Assembly: GCA_015680905.1 (NCBI GenBank)
Contig: CM027377.1
Location: 25,754,501-25,818,500, forward strand
Origin: Coptis chinensis
Taxonomy: Eukaryota; Streptophyta; Magnoliopsida; Ranunculales; Ranunculaceae
Length of the DNA: 64,000 nucleotides
Direction: 5' to 3'
Positions 31,442-44,110 of this stretch are shown here, in pieces (positions within the stretch are counted from its first letter, which is position 1; each line of letters starts with the position of its first letter). Below the pieces are notes generated by a model. That model did not search any database. It worked only from the letters and a program-made list of their open reading frames with translations, and had not been told where the DNA came from. The translations under genes and the position numbers were made by a program.

Positions 31442-33749
31442 CTAGTGCATCTCAGAGGGAGAGTCAGTGTTGGACGTTGCAGTAATGTTCTCCAAGGTTA
31501 CGGTAGAAGGCTCATCTATAGCCGCGGCAGGGTTAAAGATTTCTTCATGCACCGGGGAGTGGGGAAGGGTCTCGGTGGCCGTAACTTCTTCCCTGGAGTC
31601 CTCAGGGGAGGCTACCACGGAGGTGGTAGGCCTATTAGGAAGAAGTCGTCCTTCTTGTGTGAGTCGGGCAAGCTCCTCCTGGATCTTCTTGGTTACCCTT
31701 TTGTCAGCAAGAAGCTTGAAGCGTTCGCGAAGGGCAGCCATATCATCTTGTTGTTGTTGTAGTAGGGCGGCGGTAGCATCTTTATGCTCTTTATGGAGGA
31801 TGTCAATGGCAGCTTGGTGTTATTGAGCTAAGGCAGACAGATTTAGCTGATGTTGTTCAAGGAGCATTTCCCGCTAACGACTCAGGCAGTCATTGACCGT
31901 ATCCATGTACTTCTGGTGAGAGGATTCCGCGGACTGTAGTTCATCCTAGGCCTTGAGCTTAGCCAAGTTAGCAGTTGCTAGATCGGATTGAAGCCCTGTG
32001 TAGGCAGCCTTGAGACCGGAAGGGCCATTGAGTTCTTTTTCCAAGGAGGCCAACTTGTTCTTGGCTCTGAAAAGACCGCGGATCATGAAAGAAATGTCCA
32101 AGCTCACCTAGAATCAGAAAAAGAGAGGTAAAAAAAAAACATTGGGGTGAGAGAGGCGATGAATGTAACGATTCCCAGTTAGTGTACAAAGAGGTACGGT
32201 GCTGATCAAAAGAACCCCCATCGGCATAGGCGATGTCCTTAGGCAGATGGGCATTGTAGAATAGGGAGTCCGCCCTAGGCGATGTCCAAGGCGGAGTCAG
32301 CTTTTGTTACTCGACGATTGCGCATGTTGAAGATGGGACAAAAGTCCTCTACAGGAGCTGATTCAGAGACCGGAGCTGCCGGTGGAATTGGTTCTTTGCC
32401 AGGCCGGCGTACACATGGGGAAGAGACAGCAGGTTGAAGTGACGAGGTGGGGGCAGGTTCTTCAGACACAGAAGTTTGCAAAGCTACAAGGGCTGGTTCT
32501 TCAGGGGCTGATGTCCACTGCCTCTTGGACGGGGGCATTTCGGTAGGAGTTCGGTTGGGGATACCTTTCTCACATCATCATTATCAGAGTCGTTGTCAAA
32601 CAATTTCTGTTTACGAACATCCATGTCGTCAATGGGGGAGTTGGGAGAGGTGTACTGGTCATCCCAGTTGGAAATGGAGTGGTGTGAGGGGATGTCGTTG
32701 GGGGCAGAGGATGTGGGAGAATCACGAGATCTAAAGGAGGGAGAGGAAGTCCGAGGATGATGGTGGTGGGAGGAAGAGGCGTGGGATCTTTTTCTTGTAG
32801 GTGGAGAGGCTTTGGGTTTCCACTCCTTGGGAGGCGGAGGGCGGTAAAAGGGAGATGAGAAGCCGCGGAAAGTTTGTGGACTGGGGATTTGCAACATCGG
32901 GGTGGTTGTGGTAGGGTGGATGCCTACGTGACTGGCTTGAAAGGGACTGAGATCGCGGAGTCTTTGGAAAATGGGACAAGAGATGCCAGAGTAGAGCTGG
33001 GATTTGGAGTCTGGCTGCCAACCTGGGGAACAAAGAAGAACAGCGAGTTAGAGCATGATGGTAACAATGTAATAAGAGAGAAGAGAAGAACAAGGATACT
33101 CACCACGGGCTACGAAGGTAAGGTGGTTAAGATTTAAATCTGAAGGAATGTCCGCGGACAGAAATTGTCCTGATAAGTATAAAGGGTAGTGGTGCCACAC
33201 TTTGTCGGAGGATGTAATACGGAGCAAGAGGGGTAGCTTATGAGGGCGTACACAAAAAGACTGGTAACCCACACCAACGTCTTTAGTACTCTTCTTAATG
33301 AAATAGTGGGAGAAGATGTCGTGGCTAGTGATTTTAGGTTCGCCGATTTTATTGTATACATTCGCGGCATACATAGTCCTCCAAAAGTTCCCTATGCCTT
33401 GACAGGGGGGAATGTTGAAATGATTGCACACCTCGACATTCAGGAGAGTGAGGGGCAGCCGTAGACCGGCAATAATTTGACCCACTGTGATTACAAGGTA
33501 CCCCAGACGGCGGAGAACCAAGTGGGGATATTGGGTGATAGATTGCACATGTTCTAAAGTTATGTTGGCTGGAATGCCATAAGCTGCCCTAATTGCGTCC
33601 AAATTAAGGCGGTGACATCTCAAGGGTAGAGGTAGCAAAGAGGTTGTGCGCCCGGAGGTGGAAGGGGCCACTGTAGGGGCAATAGGAGGAGGAGATGCTA
33701 CTCTATGTGAGCGAGAAGTGGAAGAATCGCCGGAGTTAGAGCTCGACAT
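31442..33749 (-). pseudogene. Antisense spliced gene of element A (aORF)
   Basis: Starts at ATG 33749 (MSSSNSGDSSTSRSHRVASP). Exon 1 (33749-33104) has a globular part with NLDAIRAAYGIPANITLEHV and ITVGQIIAGLRLPL. Intron 1 (33103-33023, 81 bp) has donor G|GTGAGT and acceptor CCCCAG, and splicing keeps the frame. Exon 2 (from 33022) is Pro/Ser/His-rich (SSHHHHPRTSSPSF), with a frameshift near 32530, then reads on to LYTNWES. A probable intron 2 (32169-32108) precedes exon 3. Exon 3 is a coiled coil (LFRAKNKLASLEKEL, LLQQQQDDMAALRERF) ending at a stop at 31442. Three or so in-frame stops make this copy dead. Tat elements are known to carry such antisense frames of unknown role. Confidence 0.8.
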
Positions 33750-34013
33750 CGGAAAAACAGAAGGACAGACGCAGGGTATGAACAAGAATCAACTATTTAG
33801 CCAAGACAAAAATAAAGGAAGCCTAGAAAACGTACCAACTGAAGCAAAGAGAGTGGTTATGTCTGAGTCGAGGTCCGGAAGGATGAAAGAACCGCCTAGA
33901 AGCCAAGAGAGTGCCCACAAACTGGAAGTTGATTGGAGAAGAGGAAAGGGGAGAGCAGTGGAAAGTAAAGGGAGAGGGGAAAATGAAATGAGGAAGAAGG
34001 AAAAGGAGGGGAG

Positions 34014-34021
34014 TTTAAATA
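34014..34021 (-). promoter_or_regulatory. TATA-like box for the antisense gene
   Basis: Minus strand TATTTAAA in a C-rich context, about 265 bp upstream of ATG 33749. It suggests that the gene has its own promoter inside the element, facing away from the 3' LTR. Confidence 0.5.
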
Positions 34022-34245
34022 GGGGAGGGGTAAAAGTGTAATTGCTGGGGTTTGTGGAACTCGAGGAGTCAGACGGACAGTCTAGCTAGCGCGAGACACG
34101 TGGAAGCGCAAGGTACGAGGGGCGGCTGAAAACGTGCATGATGATTGTAGCCCACTCCACACGCAAACCAAGAAAAAGCAGGGTCGGTGGAAAGAGAATA
34201 ACAATGAGAGTTCTTGACCCCGGTTCCATTAATAGGACCGCAGAG

Positions 34246-34260
34246 TCGAGATGGGGCATT
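34246..34260 (+). other. Polypurine tract of element A (weak)
   Basis: cgagatggggcattt lies directly before the 3' LTR. It is short and partly decayed. Confidence 0.5.
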
Positions 34261-34570
34261 TGTAGTGGCACAATATGGGAAGATTGGACTGAGTCCGCGG
34301 TGCAGGGGATAGGAGGCAACATAAGGAAGAACGCGGAGGAGCAGCGAATCAAGACTACGGAACCCTAGACTGCAGACGTGGCAGGCGTACAGTCGAAAGG
34401 AGAGCCATGGGATAACAAGATAGATGGGCGGTCCAGATAGAAGGAGGGGGATATAAAAAGAAGAGGAAGGGGAGAAAAGAAGAGGCTGCTGGAGAGAGAA
34501 AAAAGGGGAGGAACAGTGAAAAAGAGAAAGAAAAGAGAGGCTTAGTGGTGAGATATTTTAGGTTCATACA
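34261..34570 (+). repeat. 3' LTR of element A
   Basis: TGTAGTGG...TTCATACA, 310 bp, with TATA at 34451-34460. About 19 differences to the 5' LTR by eye. Confidence 0.93.
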
Positions 34571-34575
34571 GAATC
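34571..34575. repeat. Target-site duplication of element A, right copy
   Basis: gaatc against gaata at 933-937. Confidence 0.6.
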
Positions 34576-36300
34576 CAATAACAGGCAAATCATTGCGAAG
34601 CTTCTGTCGAGATTTTACATTTTCTATTTTCTATTTTGTACAATGTTAGTCTAACAGGTAAGTTTGTGACTTTCATTCTTTAACAAGTAAGTCAACTATT
34701 CAATGATGGTCTTCTAAATTTAATCCCTTAATGTCACCTCTAATAGGTCTGTTATTGAGTTGGTGATTAAAAATGTTGTAATAGAGAAACTGGAAGGTCG
34801 TCATGCGGAAGGTTTCATGACTATGAACCATTGTGAAATCCTACCGCTGATTGGATTTATAGATGCTATTGTCACTTATGAATTTTAAGTCTAAGGTAAT
34901 CTATTTCACTGACTTTATATGTGTTAACTAGAAGTTGTGTTTCATCATACATAATATTTTTGGCAATGAATTGGGTTCTTTAATTCTTTAGTCTTCTATG
35001 TGCTATAGAGCAAGAAAGCATGACTTAGTGACTGCCCACTTTCCGATTGCGTTCTTATTGTTATTTTTTTTTTATCTTTTATTTTTGTGTGTTGGTATAG
35101 CCCTATAGAGCAATAAATCATGATGTCAATCTATTCATTTAGGTTTTTCTGTGAAGGTAAAAGAGAGTTAGCTGTAAGTAATGGAAAGTAGAAAATGACG
35201 TCATATATATATTATACAACCAGCGTGTTTGTAGAAAATCATTTTTCATTTGCCTATGGTCATTAAATGATTTTTGTAATACTTTACAATCAGCATGTTT
35301 GTTTTTCGTAATGACTATATAAGCTATATTACTATATTCATACAGGGATGTATGTCTTCATTGATTTCTCATGTAGTTATACAGAGACGTTTCGAGCCTC
35401 ATGTAGTTCATTAGATATGAAGTATCAAGTAGTATTTTGCTTTTTATGTCTTTTTCTCTTGAGCGACAAAAATAGAAAAATAAAATATATATATAATAAC
35501 TAGAGGTTAGTACAGGGGCCATGGTCAAATGATCGTAACAGGCACCACACTCAACTGATGATTCAAATGACATTCATCATCGACTCTTTGAAGTTGCTTT
35601 AGAGTATCCACTAAACTGGGACGAGTTTGGTTATGTAGATGCCGACTAGATAGTATTCAATTCGCTTTAAGGTATTGATATCTTATACAACTGATGGACT
35701 GTTTGTGGGACAGTATTCACTGTAAGGTTTTTTCAGAAGTTTTGTTTATGGACACGAGACTTAATCTTAGCAGTGTCAGAATAACATATGGGGCACAGTG
35801 ATGGACTACTTAGAGATATGAAATTGTGTCTATTTGGGTTTATGAAATTGTAACCTTACTGATGTTTGATGAAACTAATTTCAAAATAGCGAACAACTTG
35901 ACAGAAGTGGGGAAGTTGAGACTTATATTGAAGCCTGTTGGAGTTGATCATGAAGATAGTGTATAATGGATGTACAATTTTGCAATTAAGGAGTATGAAG
36001 TAAATCTAGATAAGATATTTATGATGAATACTTTTAAAACATGTAGCAACTCTTGGGCATGCTTCAGTAGTCAAGAGTATAACAAAGCATTTCAATCACT
36101 AGGCTATCAGGTATCCAAGAAGGAAAACATAAGTCTCAAGGGATTTTTTAGAAGACAATTCAAATTAGCAAATGTCATCTACTTTCATAAGATGACTGAT
36201 ACAAGGATAGGCAATCAACAGAACTCAGTATATTACATGGTATACCATTACATAATAGCATAGTGCAAATATATGTATTCATAGGTGTATCTTAGTAAGC
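34576..36300. other. Host flank right of element A, no recognised gene
   Basis: A possible exon border (aacag|gtaagt) lies near 34656. A short open stretch follows a possible acceptor at about 34747 (SVIELVIKNVVIEKLEGRHAE) and ends at 34888. A 97-codon frame starts at 35970. None matches a family I know. Confidence 0.4.
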
Positions 36301-36776
36301 TTATGGAATCTGAGATTAAGTGCAATCGTTATACGGTAACTTGAAATTAAGTCAAATTTTTTTTATTCCTTTAGTTCAGGTAGAAGTCGAAAGAATACAT
36401 GTATCTTTATGTCATATTTGGAAGTATAAAATGATTATTTGTGGCTGTTATGCATGATTATTTGTGGCTGTTTTGGTTTTTAATTGATATTTGGAAGTAT
36501 CTATTATAAAGCTTGAAGAAGAGTGAATTGTTTGATGTCATATCTCTACTCCTACATACCAAAATAATCTACTCATTAGAGAATAGAAAGGTAAAGTATA
36601 TACATTGTCGTGATAACAATTTTTTTTTTAATTTTCTTTGATGTTCTTAAATCATGCATATTCATTAAGTTCATTAATTTAGACAAAAAACAGAAGAATA
36701 ACTTCTTAATGAAACCCAAAGTTAAAATCTTTTTCTCTTCCCTCACCTTAGTCCACATGTTACGCTATTTTTTTAT

Positions 36777-36807
<31 letters not shown>

Positions 36808-39800
36808 TTCAGATTTCATATTATCTTAGAGTCCCAACAGGTCTTCATTGAGGTGTTTTACCATGTAATGGTAATTTAAGTGGCAACGATGTTCTTACTC
36901 GACAATGTGGATTTGATCAGGTACGTCAACAACAAAACCTATTACTATTCTCTCTCTTTCTATTGTTAAAATTTTCATTTGATGTCCACTTTATATGCTG
37001 TAACTTATTATGATCACTTAATCTATGGTACGTCTGTCATAGATGAGGGAGAATAGTAATGAAAGCATAAAAGGGCAAAAAAGGGCACATATTCTTAGTT
37101 TTATGAGTCGTGATTCGTGATTCGTGATAAGTTTTAGTTTTTGAATGGGTAGTTTCTCGAACTACCAAGTAGAAGAATTGGAATGTAAGGCCATTGTGCA
37201 TTAGTTAGTGTGGTTGTTAGAATTTTTATATTAGTATATGGTCCCTGTGTTATCAACTCAAAAATAGTTTGGTTTGTGTTATTGTAGGTTTGTAAATATT
37301 TATATTGATCTCTTATTGCTTTAGCTACATAGGACTATGGGAGTGTTGGTTCTGTTAGTACGTACATAATAATGTTAGACTGTTAGTCATTTATAGGATT
37401 AATTAGTCCTAAAAGCGATCGGGAAATAATGGAAGAAGGGTTTGCTGCTACCTCAGCGAGTTCGGGAATGACTGTTGTTGGCTGACCTTGACTTGGATCA
37501 GGAGTTCAACTTTTTATTTTTTCCTAGGTTTGAAGAAAAAGTGGCAGTTTCCAACTTGCGCTACGAGTAGAAATCACCAGGTGTCAAATTTCCCGGGGTG
37601 GAAGGGAAATGGTGGTTGTTTCCCTGAAGATGCGCAACTGATTGTCAAAAACCCAGGATTTTTTTTTTATTAAAATGGCTTTTTCACTCATAAGACGAAT
37701 ACTCTTAGTCCTCTAAATAGGAAGATGAGTAGCCCTAGGGAACTGAAAAGTGAAAAGCCAATCTCGATGTGTAAAAGCATTACTACTTTTTTTTATCCCT
37801 TATCGTAGTTAACTGGAATAAGGCAGTCTGGATGCTATCAAAGAGCTAAGGAGAGATAGAGATAAGCAGGGAAAGGGGACCTAGCACTCTTAATAAAGAT
37901 ACGTACCATATAGTGAGGGATGCCCAGGGGAAGCTTGAACTTATCTATTTCAATGAGGAGATCGTAGTATTTATATAGCTAAGCGAATGTGACTTTGTGC
38001 TTCCCCCATGCTGACAATGACTTCACATTTCTTTTCATATATAATTAATAGAAATTAAATTAGTTTGCAGCATTAATGGAACTACAAACAAGAACTACCC
38101 AGCCATCAGGATTGGTCTTACTTGAATATTAAGAAATATTAGTTGTTCACGCCTTCTTAACATTTACTCAACGTGTCGATGCATGCCTTTGGCAAGAATG
38201 TGAGAAATATTATCTATAATCTTTCTTTGTCATTGGATTTCAAATGTGATGGACAAACTACCTCATATCCCCCAACACCTAATATTTATGCCTATTTGAA
38301 TAGAAGTTGGCCTTTACCTATGGGAATACCAGTGGCATTTGTATAAACATATTGCTCTTGATGTGTAAGGCTTCTACAACGTCAACTTCAGACTTCTAAC
38401 GCAACATCAACTTCGATTTCTTGAATTCAAGTACCACCAGTATGTCTCCACGACCACATCTTATTTGATCTACGTCATTTTTGTTTCCCTGTTCTTTTAG
38501 TAGTGAATCTTCCTCACGACTCCATAAAACGTCTTCTTCTTTCAAGGTACTGTTATAACATATTGTTCTTGATTGCTTAGAAGATTCTTAGATTTTTATT
38601 TATGTGCAATTTTAAGAGTTGGAATCTGCTTTTGGGATTATTATTTTAAATCATTACCGTGAAGTTGTGAAAAATAAAAGGGAGAGGCACAAATGAAAAT
38701 TTACAGTTCGGAATTGTTATTATACATTGCATTTAAATTGTTTGACAAGAAATAGATAACAATTTAAATGCGCAATGTAAACAGTCAAACAAAGATTAAT
38801 TTTTTGCAAAAATTTGCATATCAATAAATTACGATGAATTTTTTCAACCACATCAAGAATGAGTGGTTATTTTTTTTGGGTGAATATAAAGAAGTTGGGT
38901 GTAGTAGTGAAACCAATGGAAGGTTATGGTAAGGTTTTGGCATAAGTATTGCGATTCAGTTGATGGGTCGAGTTCGGTTAGGTGTTCTTGATACTGAGTT
39001 ATGGACACTTGATCCTAAACAAGCTAAAAGGTTAGAATTGTGACAAGTGTTTTTTTTTATTGGATGCTTCAGATTAACCATCTGATAACCTTGAAGGTGA
39101 TATGATCTTGCTTCATGCACCTATTTTTTTGTATGGTTTTACAGTTGGTGTCGTATATTATTGTTTTCAAGTACTTTAATAAATAAAACTTTTATATTCT
39201 CTACTGATCTATCATATTTTTTGTTATAATTATCAGTTTTATGTAGGCAGTTTTATCTTCTCGATCAGATTTTTATTGATTATTTCCTTTTGGTTCCCGA
39301 AACGGTCGATTTAGACGAAACTATGAAAATAGACAACGAAAATTCTAGCTATTAATTAAACTTAAGTTCATTAAAAATTCCCTCCAAAACATAATAAACT
39401 TAGGCATTGTGTTCAACCCATTGCCATTGCATTGTCTTCTAAACATTATATTTTGAGGTATTAGGTTCTCACCATTAGACGTCCATTAGAGTTTGAGGCA
39501 TAATGGTGTCTTCTCAAGCAATTCGAGAACATGCAGAGATAAATCAGCTGCCATTGTCCACAACAATATCATACATTTAAAATCATGTGCACCATTTTAT
39601 TAATCTGCTAATGATGTAGTCTTCAATTACTACTTATGGAACAATGCAAAGTTGTTGCAAAGGTAATATATACTTTGCAAAGTTAGTGGCAGAGATGAGT
39701 ATTGGCATGAGCTATTGCTCCTTTATTAATATTGGCACATGTAGGATAATACTTGCTCATAAATTATTTTTTGGTAAGTGATGGTTAATGAAGTTATTTG

Positions 39801-40606
39801 CTTTTCATCTTCAGAGGAGAGGTTTATGCTTGCAAATCAGGATAACCAAGTTAAGAATATTGATTGTGTGTAAAGAACTAAAAAATAGGAGACGCACCCA
39901 AAAGTTTGAGACCTTGAAGGACATTACACCATATTGCAGTTTATATTGTGATGGAATCGTGCAAAGGGGGGGGGGGGAGAGTTGTTTGATCAGAATGTTA
40001 AGAGTATGGTTATGTTCATGCATGTGTTTATACTTTATACCTGAAATTATGTAATTATTAGGTTATATTTTGATCATATCTTGGATAATTTAGTTTTTTT
40101 TTTTTGATTGCTATTATCATTTCTTTATTTCGGTGAGTGTATTTCACACTTGATTTGACCGTTTTTGCACTATTAAAACATTAGCAACTAGAGACTCTAT
40201 AGCAATAAATTCAGAACAAGTTGTGTTAGGATTTTCCCGTTGGTAATTATAAGTTTTGCTTACAACTACTTAACTGAGGTTGGGTTTTGTTTTCTTTAAG
40301 TGGAAGTAGCATTTTGTAGTTTTTTTTAAGAATGAGTGAGATAATGGTTGAAATGCAAACTTCAAACTTTTTTAAAGTCTCTTATATTTTTAAATAAATT
40401 TTGTTTCAGGGCGGACATAAAAATGAAGCTATTAAACAAACCCTTGAAAAGGAGATTGTCAAAGGACTTGGAAGTCTAGGTAGAGAGTCTGTAGGTATGG
40501 TCAGTTGAAGTACAAAGTACAAACAAAAGGTTCAGTTGAAATTCTTCCACTTCAAGAAGGAAAGGTAGTTGCGCCGCACTAACTCCATCAATAAGCACAA
40601 TCTCAT
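36301..40606. other. AT-rich intergenic DNA without supported gene
   Basis: Contains ATT/ATTT simple repeats (36775-36812), a frame at 37488-37673 without family features, and a 12-G run at 39966-39977. Many T-runs. Confidence 0.5.
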
Positions 40607-40721
40607 CATGTCACTAGATTGAAGGTAATACCAGATGGTAATCTACACATGAGCTATACAATTATCTAAGTTTATCTGCAGTCGCACTACTCATTCCTTT
40701 CATTATAAAGAACGATATATT
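40607..40721 (+). repeat. 115-bp direct repeat, copy 1
   Basis: From catgtcactagattgaagg to aaagaacgatatatt; recurs at 41987-42101 with about 8 differences, 1.38 kb downstream. Outside the unit the sequences differ. Confidence 0.85.
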
Positions 40722-41986
40722 AACAGTCTAAATTATGGTTGTTGAAGAAATTTATGCTGCGGATTGGTCTTTGTTAAACACTTCTTATTCGTTATTGAGA
40801 TAAGATTTAATATACGGTGATGTTTATTTCTTGAAGGTAAAACAATTGGTTTGGTATTATGTATGAACTATGAGCAATTGCTACATGAATATGTAGGGTT
40901 AGATGGTTTTGTTGAGGTTGTTCTGGTAATGTAGGTTACTTGCATTGTATAAGTTGTGTATTAGGGTTTCTGGAATGTGGTTTGTATATTTATAGTTTTC
41001 TTCTTATTCGAGGATTGGTTACTTGACTTAACTGGCATTGGTCGAGATGGTTAAGTAGCTGGTTCTATGAATCAGTATATCTTTTAGTAGTTGAATTTAC
41101 GATTGAGGTATGAGGTTTTATATTTGGTTTGAATGTATTCTTATTAAATTTTTAGGTTATGACAGGTTTTATATTTATGAAATGTCGAAAATACAGAGGA
41201 GACTATATCGAATTTTTTCCAGAAAAATCACGTATCTTAGGTATATAACAAGTGTCTTAGCAGGCTTAGGTATCCTAAATATCTCCTAATCACGCTTAGG
41301 TTTAAACTATGGGTTAATAACTGAGTGAGGACGTCCAACTGTGTTGGTTTATAAAGTTATTAATTATTTATTGGTCAATATTTTATCCATGTTTATTAAG
41401 TTTACTTAAATTGGATGGAAAAGGTTGAAGCGGGGTTGAGTTGTAAAAGGCTATGCGCCTTTAAAACGGTGGAAGGAGCTCTTTCACAGTGTACACTTAG
41501 CAGTTCTTCTACTACTTATTCTTATGTCCCATTCTAGAAGGGGTGGTGAAGCAACTTCGGAAGCCTAAACAAAGATTTCTTTGGGGAGTGGAGGAAGAGT
41601 AGTCAAAATTGCACATTATAAGATGGAGCGACATGTATCATATCTGTTGGATCAAGCAGATTGTTTAGAAAGGAGATTTTTCTTTGTGTGCCTAACGTTA
41701 GTGTATCTCTGTAAGGAGATCATTGGTTAGTCTCAAAGGGCTTGACAAATCAAATACTAAAGTCAGTCCCTGATGGATAAACTTGAACTCGAGAAGGAGA
41801 AAAAAAGAAAGACCAACGCTGGCTAATAAGTATGTGGACTTGGTTGATCCCAATGGTCCAATTGACCCATTTGGAAATCAATATATGAAAAACGAAGGAA
41901 ATTTTGTTTTGGTGACGAAAAAAGTACAAGGGCAGATTGATCTGCTTCAAGTGATTGATTCATTGCAGTACCTCAAACACCAGTCT
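40722..41986. other. Spacer between the two 115-bp direct repeats
   Basis: A frame starting at 41783 (RRRKKERPTLANKYVDLVDPNG) runs into repeat copy 2. It looks partly coding but I do not recognise it. The rest is AT-rich. Confidence 0.4.
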
Positions 41987-42101
41987 CATGTCACTAGATT
42001 GAAGGTAATACTAGATGGTAGCCTACAGATGAGCTATACAATTATCGAAGTTTGTCTGCAGTCGCACTACTCACTCCTTTCATTATAAAGAACGACATAT
42101 T
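41987..42101 (+). repeat. 115-bp direct repeat, copy 2
   Basis: See copy 1 at 40607. Here the reading frame from 41783 runs through it (VTRLKVILDGSLQMSYTIIE). Confidence 0.85.
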
Positions 42102-42435
42102 TCTGGATTTAGGCTTTGATAAGAAGAAAATTTATGTTGCTGTGGGAAAAAACTGCAGTTTCTTTTCTATACAGCATGAGGTGTGGCAGCAGGCTCTACT
42201 GTAAGTGTAAGGTATGCGTTATCGATTGATCAGACTCAAAAACCATGGAGTACTGCTTTAAGGGAGATAATTGAGTGACAATTTTTTTTAGCTTATTAGT
42301 TGAACTTAGTTCTTTGGATTTGGCAATTTTGGTTGTCATAAATGCAGACATTTTATGCTGGCCTTTTTTATTGTTACCAATTTTTTTTTGAAAATACATT
42401 ATTTTTAAATATTCTTCTGGGTTCTGGAACTTTAG

Positions 42436-42784
42436 GACGATGCTATGGAGAAGGCAATCAAGAACAAAGTTGCCAAAGCAGTTGTGCCAGCTATCGATGT
42501 CATGTTTCAGGCATTAAGGTTCATAGTTTGTTGTGTTTTCATTGTTGAATATGTACTTTACGTATCTACCTCTCAATATGTGGACTGATTGGAAGACACT
42601 TAATACTATCTTTTTGCCACTTGGCTTTTTGTGTGTTTGTGTAGTGACTTTGGAGCAAAAGTTGTCCCACCGAAAAGAATTTTGAAGATGCTTCCTAAAC
42701 TTTTTGATCACCAACACCAAAATGTCCGCACATCATCCAAAGGGCTGACGCTTGAGCTTTGCCGTTGGATTGGGAAAGATCCAG
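42436..42784 (+). pseudogene. Two-exon fragment of a MOR1/XMAP215 microtubule-associated protein gene
   Basis: Exon 42436-42518 encodes DDAMEKAIKNKVAKAVVPAI and continues DVMFQAL. The intron (42519-42644) has GT and AG borders. Exon 42645-42784 encodes SDFGAKVVPPKRILKMLPKL, then FDHQHQNVRTSSKGLTLELC and RWIGKDP. This matches my recollection of the first TOG domain of plant MOR1/GEM1, a cytoplasmic protein that binds tubulin and promotes microtubule growth. The full protein is about 2000 residues; only about 75 are here. The reading frame and splice phase are intact, but neighbouring exons were not found on either side, so this is a gene fragment copied as genomic DNA. It could instead be part of a diverged local gene whose other exons I missed. 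Confidence 0.8.
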
Positions 42785-43756
42785 TATATAGTTGTTGTTT
42801 TATGCAATATTTTATTAGTTTGTCCCAAACTATGTTAGTAAAGACTGAAACTTTAAATTATACTGAATTAAGTAAATAAGTTTTCAGGTTGATTATTTAT
42901 TTTCTGGAGTGTAAGATGTGATCACAAACAATCTGATTTTGATGATTGTGAAATTGGGTGTTTGGTGCACCTTTAGCTATTTGTTTCATTGTTTTTGTCA
43001 CATGACTGTTTATGAAAAAAATTTTAACTTTGAAATTGATGTTATTAGCAATGTTTGGTTAGTTACTTACAACTTTGTCAAATTTAGTACAAAAAATGTT
43101 GTATAACTGAATAAAAGACTGGCAAATTTTTTGCTTCGGTATTATTAGAATGTCATGCGTTATATAGAAACTTTAGTGTTTCTAGCTTACTAAATGAAAA
43201 ATTAAACTAAGGCTTGCTTAGTCTCAATTTCAGTATGTGAAGCATTAGTTGAGTTGCAATTTAATCTGCATTTAACATGTCGTGGCATCTAATCGCTCAA
43301 GTTTTATGAATTATGCAACACATAAAATATTGGGCATTTAAGATAGCAATGTAGTATAGAAGTGTTATTTGGATAATATACTATACATTGGTTTGATTGT
43401 GATTGTAATTGGTGTAAAAAACAAATTCATGTTAACAAACGTTCTTTGGTTTCGTAAAGATTGTATGCACTATAGGCTTTATATCAAATGGACCTTGGTT
43501 GAATAGAACAAACTAAATTAACATCACAAACTGTATAATAGAAGTTAAAAAATAATAAAAATGTTAAACCCATAATTTATAGTGGACTCTGGGCTTTTAA
43601 ATGATTAGCTATCAATGTAGTAGGCCCTCTAATAAATATATTATTTATTCAAGTAGACTTTGGGCTTTTAAATGATTAGCTATCAATGTAGCAAGTCTGG
43701 CCATCGGCTGGGCAGAATGGCTAGTACTATATTAAACTAGAGTACATCTTATGTCA
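42785..43756. other. AT-rich DNA after the MOR1 fragment, with a 38-bp direct repeat
   Basis: The phrase ctttgggcttttaaatgatt and its continuation occur at about 43583-43620 and 43655-43692. No gene. Confidence 0.5.
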
Positions 43757-43769
43757 TTACGTACAACAA

Positions 43770-44110
43770 ATATGACATATGACATCACTAATTTTACATC
43801 ACTTTCAGCAAAGTGATGTCATATGAAAACTATGATATCACTTTTCTCAGCATGTGATGTAATAATTGTCACAATTGTTTTTTAACATCACTTATTTCAA
43901 AAGTTGATGTAGTAGAGTTGTACAACATCATTTTAATAAGTGATGTCGTGATAGTGATGTAGTAACAGTTTTTTACGTCACTCACTGTGTCACTTATAAA
44001 ATGATGTAATATCTATGTATTCAACATCACTTTAAAAGTGTTGTCACTCACCGTGTCACTTATAAAGTGATGTAATATCTATGTATTTAACATCAATTTT
44101 TTGCCAAGTT
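43770..44110. repeat. Left subterminal repeats of the CACTA-type element
   Basis: About ten forward or inverted acatcac/gtgatgt motifs. A longer phrase (gtgtcacttataaaatgatg, then taatatctatgtatt) occurs twice at about 43988 and 44055. Confidence 0.75.

Larger units (their letters stand above)
938..34570 (+). mobile_element. Element A: Tat-lineage Ty3/gypsy LTR retrotransposon, split by nested element B
   Basis: Two 310-bp LTRs (938-1247, 34261-34570) bound the element. Between them, on the plus strand, come degraded gag, protease, RT-RNase H, a second RNase H and integrase. A ~170-bp tandem repeat array, a reverse-strand spliced gene and a weak polypurine tract follow. The second RNase H plus an antisense ORF between integrase and the 3' LTR are hallmarks of the plant Tat group (Ogre, Retand, Grande relatives). 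Removing element B (7140-30506) and one TSD copy leaves about 10.3 kb. The two LTRs differ at about 19 positions by eye (~6%), mostly transitions, and pol has many stops. The copy is therefore old and cannot encode its own proteins. Confidence 0.93.

Noticed and set aside
33646-34041. Plus-strand reading frame of 131 codons
   Set aside because: Shadow of the antisense gene and its purine-rich upstream region.
38975-39045. Possible bZIP basic-region start (LDPKQAKR)
   Set aside because: Only about ten residues resemble the family, and stop codons and unrelated sequence follow.
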